Assembly (NCBI GenBank): GCA_036961295.1
Contig: JBALVX010000001.1
Span: 1-64,000, forward strand
Source of the DNA: JAGPUQ01 sp036961295
Lineage (GTDB): Bacteria; Pseudomonadota; Gammaproteobacteria; Pseudomonadales; Porticoccaceae
DNA length: 64,000 bases
Direction: 5' to 3'
The position numbers and the translations under genes were made by a program. Below, one piece after another: positions 16,841-25,731 of this stretch (positions are counted from its first letter, which is position 1; every line of letters starts with the position of its first letter). Below the pieces are notes generated by a model. That model saw only the letters and a program-made list of their open reading frames with translations, ran no database searches and was not told the DNA's origin.

Positions 16841-17644
16841 ATGATTCGAGTAGCTGTCACCGGTGCGGCGGGCCGCATGGGTAAGACCCTGATCGAGGCC
16901 ATCGCCAATCATCCCGAAACCCAACTCACCGTCGCGCTTGAGCGCCCCGATAGCTCATTGCTGGGTGCGGACGCGGGGGAGCTGGCGGGTGTCGGCAGCA
17001 ATGGCGTAACCGTGGTGGGTGATTTAGCTGCAGTGGCGGATGAGTTTGATGTGCTGGTGGACTTCACCGTGCCGGCAGCAACGCTGGCTAACGCTGAAGT
17101 CTGCGCCGCTCACGGCAAAAAGATGGTGATCGGTACCACCGGTTTTGACGACGCGCAAAAAGCTCGACTCGACGCCGCCTGCGGGAGCATGGCGGTGTGC
17201 ATGGCCTCCAACTTCAGTACCGGCGTCAATGTCTGCTTTAAATTACTCGAGCTGGCTTCCCGCGTGCTGGGTGATGATTCCGATATCGAAATTTACGAAG
17301 CCCACCACCGTCATAAGGTCGACGCGCCCTCCGGCACGGCTCTCAGTATGGGTCAGGTAGTGGCGGATACTCTGGGCCGAGATTTACAAAAAGTCGCCGT
17401 CTATGGCCGCGAGGGCCAGACCGGGCCTCGCGATAGCGATACCATTGGTTTTGCCACGGTGCGGGCTGCTGATATCGTCGGCGACCACACGGTGATGTTT
17501 GCCGCCGAGGGCGAGCGTGTTGAAATCACCCATAAGGCCTCCAGCCGTATGTCCTTTGCCCGTGGCGCCGTGCGTGCCGCCGCCTGGTTGGGTGCTCAGG
17601 ATGTGGGCCGTTACGACATGCAGGATGTACTTGGGCTGAATTGA
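16841..17644 (+). CDS. dapB: 4-hydroxy-tetrahydrodipicolinate reductase
   Basis: DapB reduces 4-hydroxy-tetrahydrodipicolinate with NAD(P)H in the lysine/meso-diaminopimelate pathway. I chose ATG 16841 (MIRVAVTGAAGRMGK), the family's usual start; an upstream GTG adds 12 residues. It has a nucleotide-binding VTGAAGRMGK, the catalytic HHRHKVDAPSGTA and a 267-residue length. Its position after dnaJ and before carAB is conserved in pseudomonads and relatives. Confidence 0.96.
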   Translation: MIRVAVTGAAGRMGKTLIEAIANHPETQLTVALERPDSSLLGADAGELAGVGSNGVTVVGDLAAVADEFDVLVDFTVPAATLANAEVCAAHGKKMVIGTTGFDDAQKARLDAACGSMAVCMASNFSTGVNVCFKLLELASRVLGDDSDIEIYEAHHRHKVDAPSGTALSMGQVVADTLGRDLQKVAVYGREGQTGPRDSDTIGFATVRAADIVGDHTVMFAAEGERVEITHKASSRMSFARGAVRAAAWLGAQDVGRYDMQDVLGLN

Positions 17645-18018
17645 CGCCTACTTCACAATGACCGGGTCAAAGTGCGACTTAATTGGCCTCGAAGCTGCGA
17701 TTTCACTGGACAGAGTTGCCCCCTTACCCTAAAATTTCCGCTCAGGTTTCTATCAATCGGAGAGCCTGAATCGGCGACCACAAAAAACAAATTCGTAGCG
17801 AGATGAGACACAGGTTTCATCTCGCTTTTTTACGAATTTCTTCCAGAATCGTCGGCGGATCTTTCCGGTACATATAAAGCCCATACAGAATGATTTACGG
17901 AAGCGCCTGGCCGGCGTCTCGATTCCGACCGTGCTAGCACCAGTAAGACTTGCGAGAGCTATGTTAGAAGCAGCCGTAAGCCGACCTGAGCGGATTATAA
18001 AATAGACAGGAGAACAGT
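17645..18018. other. dapB-carA intergenic region
   Basis: A 374-bp spacer with no supported gene. It holds the hairpin listed separately (17798-17831), itself inside a longer AAATTCGTA/TACGAATTT outer stem, and an AT-rich TATAAA near 17995 that could be a carA -10 element. A 106-residue minus ORF here lacks any coding sign. Confidence 0.6.
17798..17831 (+). terminator. Terminator-type hairpin between dapB and carA
   Basis: GCGAGATGA (17798-17806) pairs with TCATCTCGC (17817-17825), followed by a run of T. An outer stem AAATTCGTA/TACGAATTT can extend it. It lies about 150 bp after dapB and about 190 bp before carA, so either dapB termination or carA attenuation is possible. Confidence 0.65.
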
Positions 18019-19233
18019 TTGAGCGCCCAAACTCGTCGTCAGCCCGCCTTATTGGCACTCGCTGATGGCACACTTTTTCGCGGTACCTCCATTGGGGCCG
18101 AAGGCTTGTCCACGGGGGAGGTGGTGTTCAATACGGCGCTCACTGGGTATCAGGAAATCCTTACCGACCCCTCCTATTCACGTCAAATCGTTACGCTCAC
18201 CTATCCTCACATTGGTAATGTGGGTGTAAACGCCGAGGACGAAGAGTCCTCGTCCGTCCATGCTGCAGGCCTGGTGATTCGCGATTACCCTTTGTTGCTG
18301 AGTAACTTTCGCAGCGAAGAAGCCCTCGACACCTACCTCAAGCGGCATAACATTATCGCCATTGCCGACATCGATACCCGTAAATTAACCCGAATTTTGC
18401 GCGAGAAGGGCGCACAAAGCGGCTGCCTGATGGCGGGTTCTGTCGATGGGCCGCAGGCGCTTGATGGGCAGAAGACGCTTGACGGGTCGCAGGTGCTTGA
18501 CGAAGAGCAAGCCCTGGCCGCAGCGCGCGGCTTTGCAGGCTTACAGGGTTTAGACCTGGCCAAAGACGTGAGCACCACCGAAAGTTATAACTGGACGAGC
18601 CAGAGTTGGGCGCTCGGCGAAGGCCATCGCGACGCAGAATCGAAAGGCGAGTACAAAGTTGTCGCCTACGATTACGGCGTAAAGCGCAATATCTTGCGTT
18701 TGTTAGTGGATCGCGGCTGTGAACTCACCGTGGTACCCGCACAAACACCCGCAGCCGAAGTACTGGCCATGAAGCCAGACGGCGTATTTTTGTCCAACGG
18801 CCCCGGCGATCCGGAACCTTGCGACTACGCCATTACCGCCATTACCGAGTTGCTGGCTGCCGATATGCCCTTGTTTGGCATCTGTCTCGGCCACCAGTTG
18901 TTGGCGTTGGCCTCGGGTGCGCGGACCGAAAAAATGAAGTTCGGTCATCACGGCGCGAATCACCCGGTACAGGTGCTCGACACTGGCGTGGTGATGATTA
19001 CCAGTCAAAACCACGGGTTTGCGGTAGACGAAACCACCTTGCCAGATACTCTGAGCGCTACCCATCGATCATTGTTTGATGGTTCGCTGCAAGGTATTCG
19101 GCGCACGGACAAACCCGCGTTTAGTTTTCAGGGGCATCCCGAAGCGAGTCCGGGGCCGCAGGATGCAGCACCCTTATTTGATCATTTTATTGAACTGATG
19201 GCGCAAGCCCAAACAGCAAAGCGGGCCAGGTAA
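18019..19233 (+). CDS. carA: Carbamoyl-phosphate synthase small subunit
   Basis: CarA is the glutaminase that feeds ammonia to CarB for arginine and pyrimidine synthesis. It starts TTG behind CAGGAG. Key segments are the N-terminal ALLALADGTLFRGTSIGA, catalytic Cys in FGICLGHQL, and the GHPEASPG His/Glu. The protein (404 aa) is about 20 residues longer than usual because of an insert of four six-residue repeats, D-G/E-x-x-x-L (DGPQAL, DGQKTL, DGSQVL, DEEQAL), encoded by 18-bp tandem repeats at 18445-18516. carB follows after 2 bp. Confidence 0.96.
   Translation: MSAQTRRQPALLALADGTLFRGTSIGAEGLSTGEVVFNTALTGYQEILTDPSYSRQIVTLTYPHIGNVGVNAEDEESSSVHAAGLVIRDYPLLLSNFRSEEALDTYLKRHNIIAIADIDTRKLTRILREKGAQSGCLMAGSVDGPQALDGQKTLDGSQVLDEEQALAAARGFAGLQGLDLAKDVSTTESYNWTSQSWALGEGHRDAESKGEYKVVAYDYGVKRNILRLLVDRGCELTVVPAQTPAAEVLAMKPDGVFLSNGPGDPEPCDYAITAITELLAADMPLFGICLGHQLLALASGARTEKMKFGHHGANHPVQVLDTGVVMITSQNHGFAVDETTLPDTLSATHRSLFDGSLQGIRRTDKPAFSFQGHPEASPGPQDAAPLFDHFIELMAQAQTAKRAR
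18445..18516. repeat. 18-bp tandem repeat inside carA, four copies
   Basis: Units at 18445-18462, 18463-18480, 18481-18498 and 18499-18516 each encode six residues of the form D-G/E-x-x-x-L. The length change is in frame. Confidence 0.85.
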
Positions 19234-19235
19234 GC

Positions 19236-22200
19236 ATGCCAAAAAGAGACGACATTCACAGCATTCTGATTATTGGCGCCGGGCCTATTGTTATCGGACA
19301 GGCCTGCGAGTTTGATTACTCCGGCGCACAAGCCTGTAAAGCCTTGCGCGAAGAAGGCTACCGAGTTGTGTTGGTGAATTCCAACCCGGCTACCATCATG
19401 ACCGACCCGGATATGGCCGATGCCACCTACATTGAACCCGTAGAGTGGCGCACCGTGGCGGCGATTATTGAGAAAGAGCGTCCCGACGCGCTGCTGCCGA
19501 CCATGGGTGGTCAGACCGCGCTTAATTGCGCGCTCGACCTGGCTCGCGAAGGCGTGCTGGAAAAATTCGGCGTAGAAATGATTGGCGCTACTCAGGATGC
19601 CATCGACAAGGCCGAAGATCGCGAACGCTTCGACAAGGCCATGAAAGCCATTGGGCTGGGTACCGCGAGTTCGGTGATAGTACACAGCATGGAAGAGGCG
19701 CAGCAAGCGCCGGATCGCTTCGGCTTTCCCTGCATTATTCGGCCCTCGTTTACCATGGGCGGCTCCGGCGGAGGCATTGCCTACAATCGGGAAGAGTTCG
19801 ACGAAATTTGCCGCCGTGGTTTTGATTTATCACCTACCAAAGAACTACTCATCGACGAGTCTCTCATCGGTTGGAAAGAGTATGAAATGGAAGTGGTGCG
19901 GGACAAAAAAGACAACTGCATTATTATTTGTGCCATCGAAAACCTGGATCCCATGGGCATCCACACCGGCGACTCCATTACCGTCGCTCCCGCGCAAACT
20001 TTGACTGATAAGGAATATCAGATCATGCGCGACGCCTCCCTCGCTGTGCTGCGAGAAATTGGCGTGGAAACGGGCGGCTCCAATGTGCAGTTTGCGGTGA
20101 ACCCAGAAGACGGACGTTTAGTGGTGATCGAGATGAACCCGCGGGTGTCTCGTTCCTCGGCCTTGGCGTCTAAGGCGACCGGTTTCCCCATAGCCAAAGT
20201 GGCAGCCAAACTCGCCGTGGGTTATACCCTCGACGAATTGCAAAACGACATCACCGGTGGCGCTACTCCGGCATCGTTTGAACCCAGCATCGATTACGTA
20301 GTGACTAAAATTCCGCGTTTCGCTTTCGAGAAATTTACCGGGGTTAACGCACTGCTCACCACGCAAATGAAATCGGTGGGCGAAGTGATGGCGATCGGCC
20401 GCACCTTTCAAGAATCTTTGCAAAAAGCCCTCCGCGGGCTAGAAGTCGGCGTCAGTGGTTTTGATCCCCAGGTAGATATCAACACCGAATTGGGTATGGC
20501 CAGAATACACGAGGAGCTCGCATCCACCGGCAGCGAGCGTATTTGGTATATCGCCGACGCGTTTCGTGCCGGCATCAGTCGAGACGAAATTCACGCCAGT
20601 ACCGCGATTGACCATTGGTTCCTGGCGCAAATTGAAGATTTAATTCAGCAAGAAACCGCTTTGATTGGCACGAGTCTCGATGCACTGGATCGCGACGCGT
20701 TATATCGACTTAAGCAAAAAGGTTTCTCCGATCAACGCCTGGGTGAATTACTCGGTGTGTCCGAACACGTTTTTCGCGCCCGGCGGCATGAATTAAATAT
20801 TCGCCCGGTTTATAAGCGCGTCGATACCTGTGCCGCTGAATTTTCTACCAGCACGGCCTATATGTATTCCACCTACGAGGAAGAATGCGAAGCCGAGCCC
20901 ACGGATCGACAGAAAATTCTGGTGCTGGGTGGCGGGCCTAACCGTATTGGTCAGGGCATTGAGTTTGATTATTGCTGTGTTCACGCCGCGCTGGCGATGA
21001 GCGAAGACGGTTACGAGACCATTATGGTCAACTGTAACCCAGAGACGGTCTCCACCGACTACGACACTTCCGACCGACTCTACTTTGAGTCGGTGACACT
21101 GGAAGACGTGCTCGAAATTATCGCTTTGGAAAAACCCTTAGGCGTCATCGTGCAGTTTGGTGGGCAGACCCCACTGAAATTAGCGCGCGCGTTGGAAGCC
21201 GCAGGGGTACCGATTATTGGTACTACCCCGGATGCCATTGATCAGGCGGAAGATCGCGAACGCTTTCAGCAAATGATTGAAAAACTCGGTTTGTTACAAC
21301 CACCCAATGCCACGGTGCGTTCCGTTATTGCTGCGGTGGAAAAGGCCGAGCAAATTGGTTATCCGCTGGTGGTGCGTCCGTCCTATGTGTTGGGTGGTCG
21401 GGCCATGGAAATTGTTTACGGCGAGGATGAGTTGCAGCGCTATATGCGCGAAGCGGTACTGGTGTCGGAAGATTCTCCGGTACTGCTCGACTACTTTTTA
21501 TCCTCGGCTATTGAAGTCGATATTGATGTGGTTTCCGACGGTAAAGATGTCGTAGTCGGCGCCATTATGGAACACATTGAGCAAGCCGGTATTCACTCCG
21601 GTGATTCGGCCTGTTCCTTACCGCCCTATAGTCTACCCGCCGCGGTGCAAGACGAAATGCGCGAAGTGGTTAAGATCATGGCTCGCGAACTGAAAGTCGT
21701 CGGTTTGATGAATGTTCAGCTCGCCTGGCAAGACGAAAAAGTTTATGTCATTGAAGTGAATCCGCGCGCCTCCCGCACCATACCTTTTGTGTCCAAGTGC
21801 ATCGGCGTATCGCTAGCCAAAGTAGCCGCGCGCTGCATGGCGGGCACCAGCTTGAAGGATCAGGGTATTACCGAAGAAATTATTCCCGAATACTTTAGTG
21901 TTAAGGAAGCGGTATTCCCGTTTAATAAATTCCCCGGCCTCGATCCGATTCTTGGGCCAGAAATGAAATCCACCGGCGAAGTGATGGGTGTAGGCGTAAC
22001 CTTTGCCGAAGCCTATGCCAAGGCACAGTTGGGCGCTGGTGATGAAATACCGAGTTCGGGCACCGCGTTTATCAGTGTGCGAGACTGCGACAAGCACGGC
22101 GTGGTCGATGTGGCGCGACGTTTGTCGGACCTGGGCTTTAAGCTGGTTGGTTCCCGTGGTACTGGGCAATTGATTGCCGATGCCGGGATCGACGTTGAGA

Positions 22201-22463
22201 TCGTCAATAAAGTGGCCGAAGGTCGCCCGCACATTGTCGACATGATTAAAAATCGCAAAATCAGTTTGATTGTAAACACCACCGAAGGGCGCAAAGCTAT
22301 TGCCGACTCGGCGACGATTCGTTCCAGCGCAGAAGCCAATGGCGTGTACTACACTACGACCCTGGCTGGCGGTAATGCCGTTTGTACCGCGCTCGCAGAG
22401 GGCAACATCGGCACCGTGCGTAGCTTGCAAGAATTGCAGGGAGATTTAACTAGTGGGAGTTGA
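19236..22463 (+). CDS. carB: Carbamoyl-phosphate synthase large subunit
   Basis: A 1075-residue enzyme that makes carbamoyl phosphate from bicarbonate, ammonia and two ATP. It has two homologous ATP-grasp halves; the first starts near IIGAGPIVIGQACEFDYSGAQ and the second near VLGGGPNRIGQGIEFDYC. An oligomerisation domain lies between them and a C-terminal methylglyoxal-synthase-like domain (TAFISVRDCDKHG onward) should bind allosteric effectors. It overlaps nothing but is two bases from carA and three from greA, so all three are probably co-transcribed. Confidence 0.98.
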   Translation: MPKRDDIHSILIIGAGPIVIGQACEFDYSGAQACKALREEGYRVVLVNSNPATIMTDPDMADATYIEPVEWRTVAAIIEKERPDALLPTMGGQTALNCALDLAREGVLEKFGVEMIGATQDAIDKAEDRERFDKAMKAIGLGTASSVIVHSMEEAQQAPDRFGFPCIIRPSFTMGGSGGGIAYNREEFDEICRRGFDLSPTKELLIDESLIGWKEYEMEVVRDKKDNCIIICAIENLDPMGIHTGDSITVAPAQTLTDKEYQIMRDASLAVLREIGVETGGSNVQFAVNPEDGRLVVIEMNPRVSRSSALASKATGFPIAKVAAKLAVGYTLDELQNDITGGATPASFEPSIDYVVTKIPRFAFEKFTGVNALLTTQMKSVGEVMAIGRTFQESLQKALRGLEVGVSGFDPQVDINTELGMARIHEELASTGSERIWYIADAFRAGISRDEIHASTAIDHWFLAQIEDLIQQETALIGTSLDALDRDALYRLKQKGFSDQRLGELLGVSEHVFRARRHELNIRPVYKRVDTCAAEFSTSTAYMYSTYEEECEAEPTDRQKILVLGGGPNRIGQGIEFDYCCVHAALAMSEDGYETIMVNCNPETVSTDYDTSDRLYFESVTLEDVLEIIALEKPLGVIVQFGGQTPLKLARALEAAGVPIIGTTPDAIDQAEDRERFQQMIEKLGLLQPPNATVRSVIAAVEKAEQIGYPLVVRPSYVLGGRAMEIVYGEDELQRYMREAVLVSEDSPVLLDYFLSSAIEVDIDVVSDGKDVVVGAIMEHIEQAGIHSGDSACSLPPYSLPAAVQDEMREVVKIMARELKVVGLMNVQLAWQDEKVYVIEVNPRASRTIPFVSKCIGVSLAKVAARCMAGTSLKDQGITEEIIPEYFSVKEAVFPFNKFPGLDPILGPEMKSTGEVMGVGVTFAEAYAKAQLGAGDEIPSSGTAFISVRDCDKHGVVDVARRLSDLGFKLVGSRGTGQLIADAGIDVEIVNKVAEGRPHIVDMIKNRKISLIVNTTEGRKAIADSATIRSSAEANGVYYTTTLAGGNAVCTALAEGNIGTVRSLQELQGDLTSGS

Positions 22464-22466
22464 GCA

Positions 22467-22943
22467 GTGAGTAACGTTCCAATGACCGTCGAGGGTGAAG
22501 CGCGTTTACGGGCCGAACTCGAGCAGTTAAAAAAAGTCGATCGGCCGCGCATTGTGCAGGCCATTGCCGAGGCGCGTGCGCATGGCGATCTTAAAGAAAA
22601 TGCCGAGTACCACGCTGCCCGCGATCAGCAGAGTTTTGCCGAGGGCAGGATTCAGGAAATTGAAGGCAAGCTGGCTAATGCCCAGGTTATCGACATCAGC
22701 AAAATTCCGCCGAGCGAAAAAGTTATTTTCGGCTCCACCGTCACTATGATTAATGTAGAGAGTGATGAAGAAGTGGTGTATCGCATTGTTGGCGACGATC
22801 AGGCTAATGTGAAAGAAAGTAGAATTTCCTATCAGTCGCCGATTGCCCGCGCCTTGATGGGTAAAGAAGTCGGTGACGTTGCCGTGGTGCAGACGCCTTC
22901 CGGTGTTATCGAGTACGAAATCGACGCCGTCAAATATATCTAA
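22467..22943 (+). CDS. greA: Transcription elongation factor GreA
   Basis: GreA rescues backtracked RNA polymerase by stimulating transcript cleavage. It has an N-terminal coiled coil ending in the catalytic acidic tip (GDLKENAEYHAARDQQS) and a C-terminal FKBP-like domain. The listed start is GTG three bases after carB; an ATG five codons in (MTVEGEARLRAELE) is an equally plausible start and gives the usual 153-residue length. In relatives the next genes are yhbY and rlmE; here 7.5 kb of other genes intervene. Confidence 0.95.
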   Translation: MSNVPMTVEGEARLRAELEQLKKVDRPRIVQAIAEARAHGDLKENAEYHAARDQQSFAEGRIQEIEGKLANAQVIDISKIPPSEKVIFGSTVTMINVESDEEVVYRIVGDDQANVKESRISYQSPIARALMGKEVGDVAVVQTPSGVIEYEIDAVKYI

Positions 22944-22994
22944 AGGTTTACTCCACCCAACACCTTTTAAACAATCTTCGTCGAGGAAATAATT

Positions 22995-23564
22995 ATGCGT
23001 ATGCAAACCCCCCGCGTGCCGCCAGTACAGCCGGAAGATTGGAGCGACGAGCAGCGCGCTATTTTTGGCGAAGTCAAAATGGGCGGGCGCATCCTCAATA
23101 TTTTTAAGACCCTGGCCAATCACCCGCAACTGGGTAAGCGCTGGTTGGTGTTTGCCAATCACATTATGGGTAAATCGAAAATTTCGCTGCGCGAGCGCGA
23201 GATTTTAATTCTGCGCATTGGCTGGTTGTGCAAATCCGGGTACGAGTGGGGCCAGCATGTCGTGATCGGCAGAGAGTGCGATCTCAGCGATGCAGAAATG
23301 GAACGCATCAAACTAGGTGCCGATGCCGAGGGCTGGACCGAACAGGAAGCCCTGTTGCTCAAAGCCACCGACGAATTACACGCCGATGCGTTTATCTCCA
23401 ATCCGACCTGGGCGGGTTTGTCGAAAAGTTACAACACCCAGCAGCTAATGGACGTCGTGTTTACCGTCGGCCAGTATAATTTAGTATCGATGGCCCTCAA
23501 TACCCTGGGCGTACAGCTCGACGAAGGTATGGAGCTCGACCCGGAGCTGGTACGTCGAGCCTAA
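22995..23564 (+). CDS. Carboxymuconolactone decarboxylase family protein
   Basis: A 189-residue all-helical AhpD/CMD-fold protein. The segment LREREILILRIGWLCKSGYEWGQHVVIGRE carries the family's conserved Cys and E-W-x-x-H pattern. The CxxC disulfide of AhpD peroxidases is not seen, so a classic peroxidase role is not supported. Such proteins occur next to fatty-acid and aromatic degradation genes; here an enoyl-CoA hydratase homologue follows after 65 bp. Function unknown. Confidence 0.8.
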   Translation: MRMQTPRVPPVQPEDWSDEQRAIFGEVKMGGRILNIFKTLANHPQLGKRWLVFANHIMGKSKISLREREILILRIGWLCKSGYEWGQHVVIGRECDLSDAEMERIKLGADAEGWTEQEALLLKATDELHADAFISNPTWAGLSKSYNTQQLMDVVFTVGQYNLVSMALNTLGVQLDEGMELDPELVRRA

Positions 23565-23629
23565 TTTTTTACGATCTTTTTAAATTATTAAACTTTTTAA
23601 CCATTAACTCTTAAATCACTGCGAGAAAA

Positions 23630-24439
23630 ATGATGAACTATTCAGATTATGAATTCCTGTTGTTCGAACATAAACCTAACGGCGTATTAGTAATTACCCT
23701 TAACCGCCCCGAAGTTATGAACGCCACCAATGCGCGTATGCACTGGGAACTGACTAAAATTTGGGACACCGTTGCCGATGACGACGAAACCAATGTCGTC
23801 GTCGTAACCGGTGCAGGCAAAGCGTTTTCAGCCGGCGGTGACCTGGAATGGGTAGGCAGCGTAGTTGGCAACCCTGAGGGCGTTCAGCGCATTCAGAAAG
23901 AAGCCGCCGATATCGTCTATCGCATGCTCGATATGCAAAAGCCGATTATTTCTGCTATCAATGGCGTCGCAGTAGGTGCTGGCCTGGCGGTCGCACTGAT
24001 GGCCGACATCAGCATTATGTCCGAAACCGCTAAGTTCACCGACGGCCACGTCAAAATTGGTGTGGGGGCAGGTGATCACGCCGCCATCGTATGGCCGCTG
24101 TTGTGTGGCATGGCAAAAGCGAAATACTACTTGATGACTGCCGAATTTATCGACGGTAAAGAAGCCGACAGAGTTGGTCTGGTCAGCATGAGCGTGCCCC
24201 GAGACGAAGTGCTACCCAAAGCCATGGCCGTCGCCGATCAACTAGCAGCGGGCGCACAACACGCCATTCGCGGTACCAAAACCACACTGAACGGCTGGAT
24301 TCACCAGGCCAGACCGATTTTTGAAGATTCCCTGCGTATGGAAATGCAGTGCTTCTTAACTCCCGACGCCGCCGAAGGTATTGCCTCGGTAAGAGAAAAG
24401 CGTCCAGCGAAGTTTCCTTCTGCTAAAGGCAATTCGTAG
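23630..24439 (+). CDS. Enoyl-CoA hydratase/isomerase family protein
   Basis: A crotonase-fold protein of 269 residues, expected in the cytoplasm. The oxyanion-hole segments are visible: AGKAFSAGGDLEWVG and NGVAVGAGLAVALMADISI. At the hydratase catalytic positions the sequence reads KIGVGAGDHAAIVW, so one Glu of the classical pair is replaced by Gly and the other by Asp. That argues for an isomerase, hydrolase or specialised hydratase rather than a standard beta-oxidation hydratase. It is likely co-transcribed with the CMD-family gene. The start could be either of two adjacent ATGs. Confidence 0.85.
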   Translation: MMNYSDYEFLLFEHKPNGVLVITLNRPEVMNATNARMHWELTKIWDTVADDDETNVVVVTGAGKAFSAGGDLEWVGSVVGNPEGVQRIQKEAADIVYRMLDMQKPIISAINGVAVGAGLAVALMADISIMSETAKFTDGHVKIGVGAGDHAAIVWPLLCGMAKAKYYLMTAEFIDGKEADRVGLVSMSVPRDEVLPKAMAVADQLAAGAQHAIRGTKTTLNGWIHQARPIFEDSLRMEMQCFLTPDAAEGIASVREKRPAKFPSAKGNS

Positions 24440-24443
24440 GACT

Positions 24444-24512
24444 TTATAATAGAGCTCTTTTAATAGAGCTTTGTAATAGGGCTTTGTAATAGGGCTTTTT
24501 AATAGAGTTCTG
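24444..24512. repeat. Imperfect 13-15-bp tandem repeat, about five copies
   Basis: Units like TTTTAATAGAGCT and TTGTAATAGGGCT are repeated directly after the hydratase stop. A related TTTGTAATAGG occurs near 24710, just before the DUF523 gene. No function is apparent. Confidence 0.8.
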
Positions 24513-24547
24513 TGCCAGCCGGTTTAAGGCTATAGGTAATGAAAACG

Positions 24548-24577
24548 AAAGCCGACACTTATGGTGTCGGCTTTTTT
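24548..24577 (+). terminator. Rho-independent terminator
   Basis: GCCGACAC (24551-24558) pairs with GTGTCGGC (24564-24571), flanked by A and followed by T6. It ends the CMD/enoyl-CoA hydratase transcript and separates it from the accessory genes downstream. Confidence 0.88.
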
Positions 24578-24644
24578 GTGCCTGCGGTTTGGTGCCTGGG
24601 GTTTGGTGTTTCGGTAGCGCTTGAGAAATATATTCAGCTTAAAC

Positions 24645-24674
24645 CGTCCTAAAACACCAGAATCAGTAAACCCC
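24645..24674. repeat. 30-bp imperfect direct repeat, left copy
   Basis: Begins CGTCCTAAAACACCAG. About 25 of 30 bases match the copy at 26231-26260. The two copies bracket the DUF523 gene and its damaged partner. No inverted ends or transposase accompany them. Confidence 0.7.
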
Positions 24675-24729
24675 ATTGCGGAATCTTGGAAGCTTATGGA
24701 AGGCCTTTGATTTGTAATAGGCCCCGGTT

Positions 24730-25731
24730 ATGATTAAGGACATAGAAATAGCGGGATACTTTTGCCGGATACTTACGAATACACCTTCTAATCAAAATAT
24801 AAAAATAGGCATTAGTAGCTGCTTGCTAGGCGAAAAGGTACGCTTCGATTCTGGGCATAAGAAAAATGCCTATGTAACCGGCGTATTGAGAGATTATTTT
24901 GAATTTTTACCGTTTTGTCCTGAAGTTGAAATAGGTCTTGGTATCCCCAGGGAAGCAATTCGCCTGGTTTCAATTGATAGCGAAATTCGCTGCAAAGGTT
25001 CCAAAAATGATGACTTGGACGTAACGGACAAGCTTCGTGATATTGCTGAAAAACAAAGACAGTGGCATGAGACTTTATGTGGTTATATATTGAAGAAAGA
25101 TTCACCCAGTTGCGGCATGGAGCGAGTAAAAATATACAGTGAAGGTATGCCGAATCGTAAAGGCACTGGGCTGTATACTCAGAAGGTAATGGAAAACTTT
25201 CCCTGTTTGCCTGTGGAAGAAGAAGGGCGTTTAGAAGATGCGCGTCTTAGAGAAAATTTTATTCAACGTGTCTATGTATATTCACGCTGGAAAATGATGC
25301 GCAGCCAACGCTTTACCATTACACATCTACAGGAGTTTCATGCCAAACATAAATATATCTTTATGAGTCACAATCAGACAGAATCCAGAATGTTAGGCGT
25401 CTTATTGGCGGAAAACAGCGGGTCTGATCTCGGTAGTTTGGCAGATAAATACCTCGATAATATGATGCGTACATTAAAGTGTATTGCAAGTAGAAAAAAT
25501 CATGTTAATACACTGCAACATATTCAGGGCTACCTTAAAAAATATTTGGATGGAGAAGATAAAGCTGAGTTAAATACAATTATCGAAGACTACAGGAAAG
25601 GTTTGTTGCCTCTTATCGTCCCCGTCACTCTATTAAGACATCATTTTAGGAAACATCCGAATAACTATATAACCCAGTCTTATTATATGCCTCCCCATCC
25701 AGGGGAGCTGATGTTGCTCAATAATATATGA
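24730..25731 (+). CDS. DUF523-DUF1722 protein (thiouracil desulfidase-like)
   Basis: A two-domain, 333-residue protein. The N-terminal DUF523 part starts at KIGISSCLLGEKVRFDSGH and has three conserved Cys, C31 (SSCLLG), C63 (PFCPE) and C128 (SPSCG). In characterised DUF523 enzymes such as TudS, three Cys hold a [4Fe-4S] cluster that removes sulfur from 2-thiouracil. The C-terminal DUF1722 part starts about FIQRVYVYSRWKMM. The physiological substrate of the fusion is not established. Its stop overlaps an ATG (ATGA, 25728-25731) of the next, interrupted reading frame. The gene is visibly AT-richer than the backbone, suggesting transfer. Confidence 0.85.
   Translation: MIKDIEIAGYFCRILTNTPSNQNIKIGISSCLLGEKVRFDSGHKKNAYVTGVLRDYFEFLPFCPEVEIGLGIPREAIRLVSIDSEIRCKGSKNDDLDVTDKLRDIAEKQRQWHETLCGYILKKDSPSCGMERVKIYSEGMPNRKGTGLYTQKVMENFPCLPVEEEGRLEDARLRENFIQRVYVYSRWKMMRSQRFTITHLQEFHAKHKYIFMSHNQTESRMLGVLLAENSGSDLGSLADKYLDNMMRTLKCIASRKNHVNTLQHIQGYLKKYLDGEDKAELNTIIEDYRKGLLPLIVPVTLLRHHFRKHPNNYITQSYYMPPHPGELMLLNNI

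Noticed and set aside
17753..18073. 106-codon minus-strand ORF in the dapB-carA gap
   Set aside because: It overlaps the carA start and a hairpin, has no ribosome site and no coherent protein character.
19182..19706. 174-codon minus-strand ORF
   Set aside because: It is antisense to the carA-carB junction and the start of carB and has no recognisable protein features.
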